Shown here piece after piece: positions 61,607 through 64,000 of a stretch of 64,000 bases of DNA (the first letter of the stretch is position 1; every line of letters begins with the position of its first letter). The DNA is from Pedobacter sp. D749 (GTDB lineage Bacteria; Bacteroidota; Bacteroidia; Sphingobacteriales; Sphingobacteriaceae): the NCBI RefSeq assembly GCF_019317285.1, contig NZ_CP079218.1, positions 2,294,001 to 2,358,000 on the forward strand, read 5' to 3'. A program made the position numbers and the translations under genes. The notes under the pieces are model-generated. The model was not told the origin of the DNA. It searched no databases and worked only from the letters and a program-made list of their open reading frames with translations.

Positions 61607-63643
61607 ATGACACAAAAACATTCTGCCAATGCGGGCAAAATGCAGTTTTTTCTATTTTCTTCCATTTTATGGACAGGATTTTTATTGCCTTTAAATACCT
61701 GGGCACAAACTGACAGTATCAAAAAAGCAACTCAGCTGAAAGAGGTTCAGATCAGGGAGTACCGTTTAACTGAGCAAAGCAAATCACCAACACCGCTTCA
61801 GATCTTATCGGGCGAAGATCTGAAAAGAATCAATAGTTTATCAGTGGCTGATGCCATCCGTTACTTTTCGGGTGTACAATTGAAAGATTACGGTGGAATA
61901 GGTGGTTTAAAAACGGTAAATGTTCGAAGCTTGGGCACCAACCATACAGCAGTTTTTTTAGACGGCATCCAGATTGGCAATGCACAGAACGGGCAGGTAG
62001 ATTTAGGGAAATTCTCGCTCAGCAATCTCCAAGAAATTGCTTTATACAGCGGGCAAAAACCTGAATTGCTTATTCCAGCTAAGGGTTATGCTTCGGCTAG
62101 TAGTATTTATTTAAAAACCAAAGAACCTGATTTCGAAGGAAACCAGCGACAACAAGTTGAGCTGGGTTTAAAAAGCGGATCGTTTGGATTAATCAATCCT
62201 TCTTTAATTTATCGCAATAAAATTAACGAGAATTTAATTGCCAGTATCAATACCGAATATATACATGCCGATGGGAAATATAAATTCAGGTATACCAATG
62301 GCGTTTTTGATACCACTGCGGTAAGAAATAATGGTGATGTAGAACGTTTCCGTTTACAGGCCGCATTGTTTGGCAAATTTAGAAACGGAAAATGGCATGC
62401 CCAGGCTTATTCATTTTTATCAGATAGGGGGTTACCAGGAGCTATTGTGGCCAACAGATTCGATTTTACGCAAAGAATCTGGGACCGCGATTTCTTTATC
62501 CAGGGGAGCATAGAGAAAAACCTATCCGATAAATTCAGCATAATTGTAAATGGAAAATACACTTATGTTTATCAGCGTTATTTAGATCCTGATTATGTAA
62601 CCACCACTGGCTTTTTAGATAACCGCTTTAAAGAGCAGGAAGCTTACTTATCTGTATCGGGAAAATATAAAATCAGTTCGGTTTGGGAGGTGGCTTATGC
62701 ATCTGATTATACCTTTCAGACTTTGGATGCCAATATTTATCGTTTTCCTTACCCAAGCAGGAATACTTTTTTAAATGTGTTAAGTTCATCTTTAACACTA
62801 GAACAGCTCACTATCCAGGCAAATGTATTGAGCACCACTGTAATTGATCATGTAAAGTTATATTCTTCAGCGGGTAACAAGCAGGTTTTTAGTCCAACGG
62901 TAATGCTTTCGTGGAAGTTTTTAAAGGATCGGGACATCAGGGTCAGGGCATTTTATAAAGACATTTTCAGGATGCCTACTTTTAATGATCTGTATTATAC
63001 TTTTATTGGTAATACGCTTTTAAAGCCTGAATACACTAAACAGTATGATGTTGGTATAACCTATTTCAAAAACTTCAAAAATCAGCAATTAAAGTTTATT
63101 GATATCCAGTCTGATGTTTATTTCAACCGGGTAAAAGATAAAATTGTGGCACAACCAGGTGCAAACCTGTACCGCTGGATTATGTACAATATCGGTTTGG
63201 TCGATATTCATGGTTTGGAAATCAATGCCAAAACCGCATTTGAGCCTTTTACCAATCTACTGGTTAATGTTGGACTGAATTACACTTATCAAAAAGCAGT
63301 CGATGTGACTTCAAAACAGGAGGAAAATTATCAGGATCAGATTCCTTATATCCCCGAAAACAGTGGTTCATTTTTAGCACGCATGGATTGCCAAAACTGG
63401 CATGCAAACTATGGCTTCATATACACAGGTTTCCGTTATAATCAAAAGGCAAACAACATTTATAATTACATGGAGCCCTGGTACACCCATGATGCAGCCA
63501 TTGGTTATGAGTTTAAGCTAAAAAAAGGAAGTATCAATATCAACTGCGAAGTAAATAACCTGCTTAACCAATACTACGACCTAATCCCAAATTTCCCAAT
63601 GCCGGGTAGAAATTACAGGCTAACGCTAAATTATAAATTATGA
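61607..63643 (+). CDS. btuB: TonB-dependent cobalamin receptor (BtuB-like)
   Basis: An outer-membrane receptor of 678 aa. Start ATG 61607 (MTQKHSANAGKM) with signal peptide ending NTWAQ; the frame runs back to 61523 but that part is not signal-like. A plug domain follows (TQLKEVQIREYR, IQIGNAQNGQVDLGKFSLSN, LRAD-type strands), then a barrel ending RLTLNYKL. It sits under a cobalamin riboswitch, the strongest evidence for its ligand. Its last codons overlap the next gene (ATGA). Confidence 0.92.
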   Translation: MTQKHSANAGKMQFFLFSSILWTGFLLPLNTWAQTDSIKKATQLKEVQIREYRLTEQSKSPTPLQILSGEDLKRINSLSVADAIRYFSGVQLKDYGGIGGLKTVNVRSLGTNHTAVFLDGIQIGNAQNGQVDLGKFSLSNLQEIALYSGQKPELLIPAKGYASASSIYLKTKEPDFEGNQRQQVELGLKSGSFGLINPSLIYRNKINENLIASINTEYIHADGKYKFRYTNGVFDTTAVRNNGDVERFRLQAALFGKFRNGKWHAQAYSFLSDRGLPGAIVANRFDFTQRIWDRDFFIQGSIEKNLSDKFSIIVNGKYTYVYQRYLDPDYVTTTGFLDNRFKEQEAYLSVSGKYKISSVWEVAYASDYTFQTLDANIYRFPYPSRNTFLNVLSSSLTLEQLTIQANVLSTTVIDHVKLYSSAGNKQVFSPTVMLSWKFLKDRDIRVRAFYKDIFRMPTFNDLYYTFIGNTLLKPEYTKQYDVGITYFKNFKNQQLKFIDIQSDVYFNRVKDKIVAQPGANLYRWIMYNIGLVDIHGLEINAKTAFEPFTNLLVNVGLNYTYQKAVDVTSKQEENYQDQIPYIPENSGSFLARMDCQNWHANYGFIYTGFRYNQKANNIYNYMEPWYTHDAAIGYEFKLKKGSININCEVNNLLNQYYDLIPNFPMPGRNYRLTLNYKL

Positions 63644-64000
63644 GGCCTTTAAAATCTAAGATATATATATTGGTTTTATTGTTGGCTATTTGCGCCTGTA
63701 GAAAAGATCCCCAGCCTTTGCCTTCGGAAATTAGCAAGGTAGAACCAGAGCCAACTTCTGCCATTAAAGGTTTTTACCTGGTTAACGAAGGCAATATGAA
63801 CATGAACAAGGCCTCTTTAGATTATATGGACCTGGTAAATGGCATTTATACCCGAAACTTATATAATGAGGTAAACCCAGATGTAACCAAAGGTTTGGGC
63901 GATGTGGGAAATGATATTGGATGTTATGGTAGCAAGCTTTATGTAGTGGTTAATGTATCGAATAAAGTTGAGGTGCTGAATGTGAAAACGGGAAAGAAAA
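63640..64000 (+). CDS. BtuG-like surface lipoprotein, YncE/DUF5074-type propeller (partial)
   Basis: The frame starts at ATG 63640, overlapping btuB's stop by 4 bases (ATGA), and runs off the window after 120 codons. A lipoprotein signal peptide (LVLLLAICAC, lipid Cys at 20) is followed by a short spacer and GFYLVNEGNMNMNKASLDYMD and LGDVGNDIGCYGSKLYVVVN, with repeats that look like a beta-propeller of the DUF5074/YncE type. In Bacteroides the propeller lipoprotein BtuG next to BtuB binds cobalamin at the cell surface. This gene fits that role, but only its start is visible. Confidence 0.75.
   Translation, partial: MRPLKSKIYILVLLLAICACRKDPQPLPSEISKVEPEPTSAIKGFYLVNEGNMNMNKASLDYMDLVNGIYTRNLYNEVNPDVTKGLGDVGNDIGCYGSKLYVVVNVSNKVEVLNVKTGKK

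Noticed and set aside
1..64000. CRISPR array, rRNA or tRNA genes, prophage or insertion sequence
   Set aside because: I looked for regular spacers with identical repeats, T-loop motifs such as GGTTCGAATCC, rRNA words and transposase or integrase genes and saw none. The tandem heptads are degenerate and spacer-free, so they are not CRISPR.

Overview
The window comes from a low-GC Bacteroidota chromosome. It most likely belongs to Sphingobacteriaceae and looks like Pedobacter or a close relative. The reasons are: promoters with the Bacteroidota -7 box TAnnTTTG (perfect copies before rpsO, alaS, rluA, the ClC gene and others), almost no Shine-Dalgarno sequences, TonB-dependent receptors, a Bacteroidota-type LptD, a DUF4369/TlpA thioredoxin, and a short SerA next to SerC. 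The taxon is an inference from gene style, not from a marker-gene comparison. About 57 protein genes are supported. I see no rRNA, tRNA, CRISPR array, prophage or intact insertion sequence. The region reads as core chromosome whose intergenic spaces are crowded with repeats.

Layout. 0-7.6 kb: a cut-off TPR protein, queE, a Rieske ferredoxin, a PIN-toxin/antitoxin pair with a palindromic operator, folD, lepA, a MATE exporter and a hotdog thioesterase. 7.6-11.8 kb: a 67-aa small protein, the rpsO-pnp pair with a leader hairpin before pnp, and rpe. 11.9-16.8 kb: a TonB-dependent receptor and serC-serA. 16.9-22.5 kb: two small membrane or unknown proteins, a SAM hydrolase, phoH, a 92-aa unknown, purC, a STAS protein and RNase Z. 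23-31.8 kb: a cell-envelope block (MlaD-like protein, two amidases, divergent lptD), cinA, a 2-oxoacid dehydrogenase E2 and a diiron ferritin-like protein. 31.9-38.4 kb: thioredoxin and the four-gene ligase-associated DNA repair operon (MBL exonuclease, ATP-dependent ligase, Lhr-type helicase, PdeM phosphoesterase), with a long repeat lodged between ligase and helicase. 38.8-46.8 kb: a DPP IV-type peptidase, a secreted DUF4412-like protein, an enoyl-CoA hydratase-like protein, ComEC, and an outer-membrane barrel with an N-terminal helix-hairpin-helix region, which together look like a DNA-uptake unit. 47-52 kb: merR/alaS, two tyrosine-rich secreted paralogues and a DUF4143 ATPase pseudogene. 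52-61.2 kb: gatB, a TlpA-like lipoprotein, a PhoB-type regulator, rluA, a ClC channel, an NtrC-type regulator and a beta-lactamase-fold serine hydrolase. 61.3-64 kb: a cobalamin riboswitch followed by a BtuB-like receptor overlapping a BtuG-like lipoprotein gene that runs off the window.

The most unusual signal is intergenic. At least seven spaces contain tandem, degenerate 7-bp repeats (heptads). Each locus has its own heptad word, and several loci carry the word in inverted arms. Two of them (19647-19723 and 31149-31218) fill the gap between two genes with exactly 11 and 10 heptads. Besides these there are three or four dispersed repeat families (REP-like hairpins with CTCCATTTCGCT, a CTGAATTTATTTCAG family, a CACAGATTA family and a long CTTTCGGTT element). 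These are described separately below.
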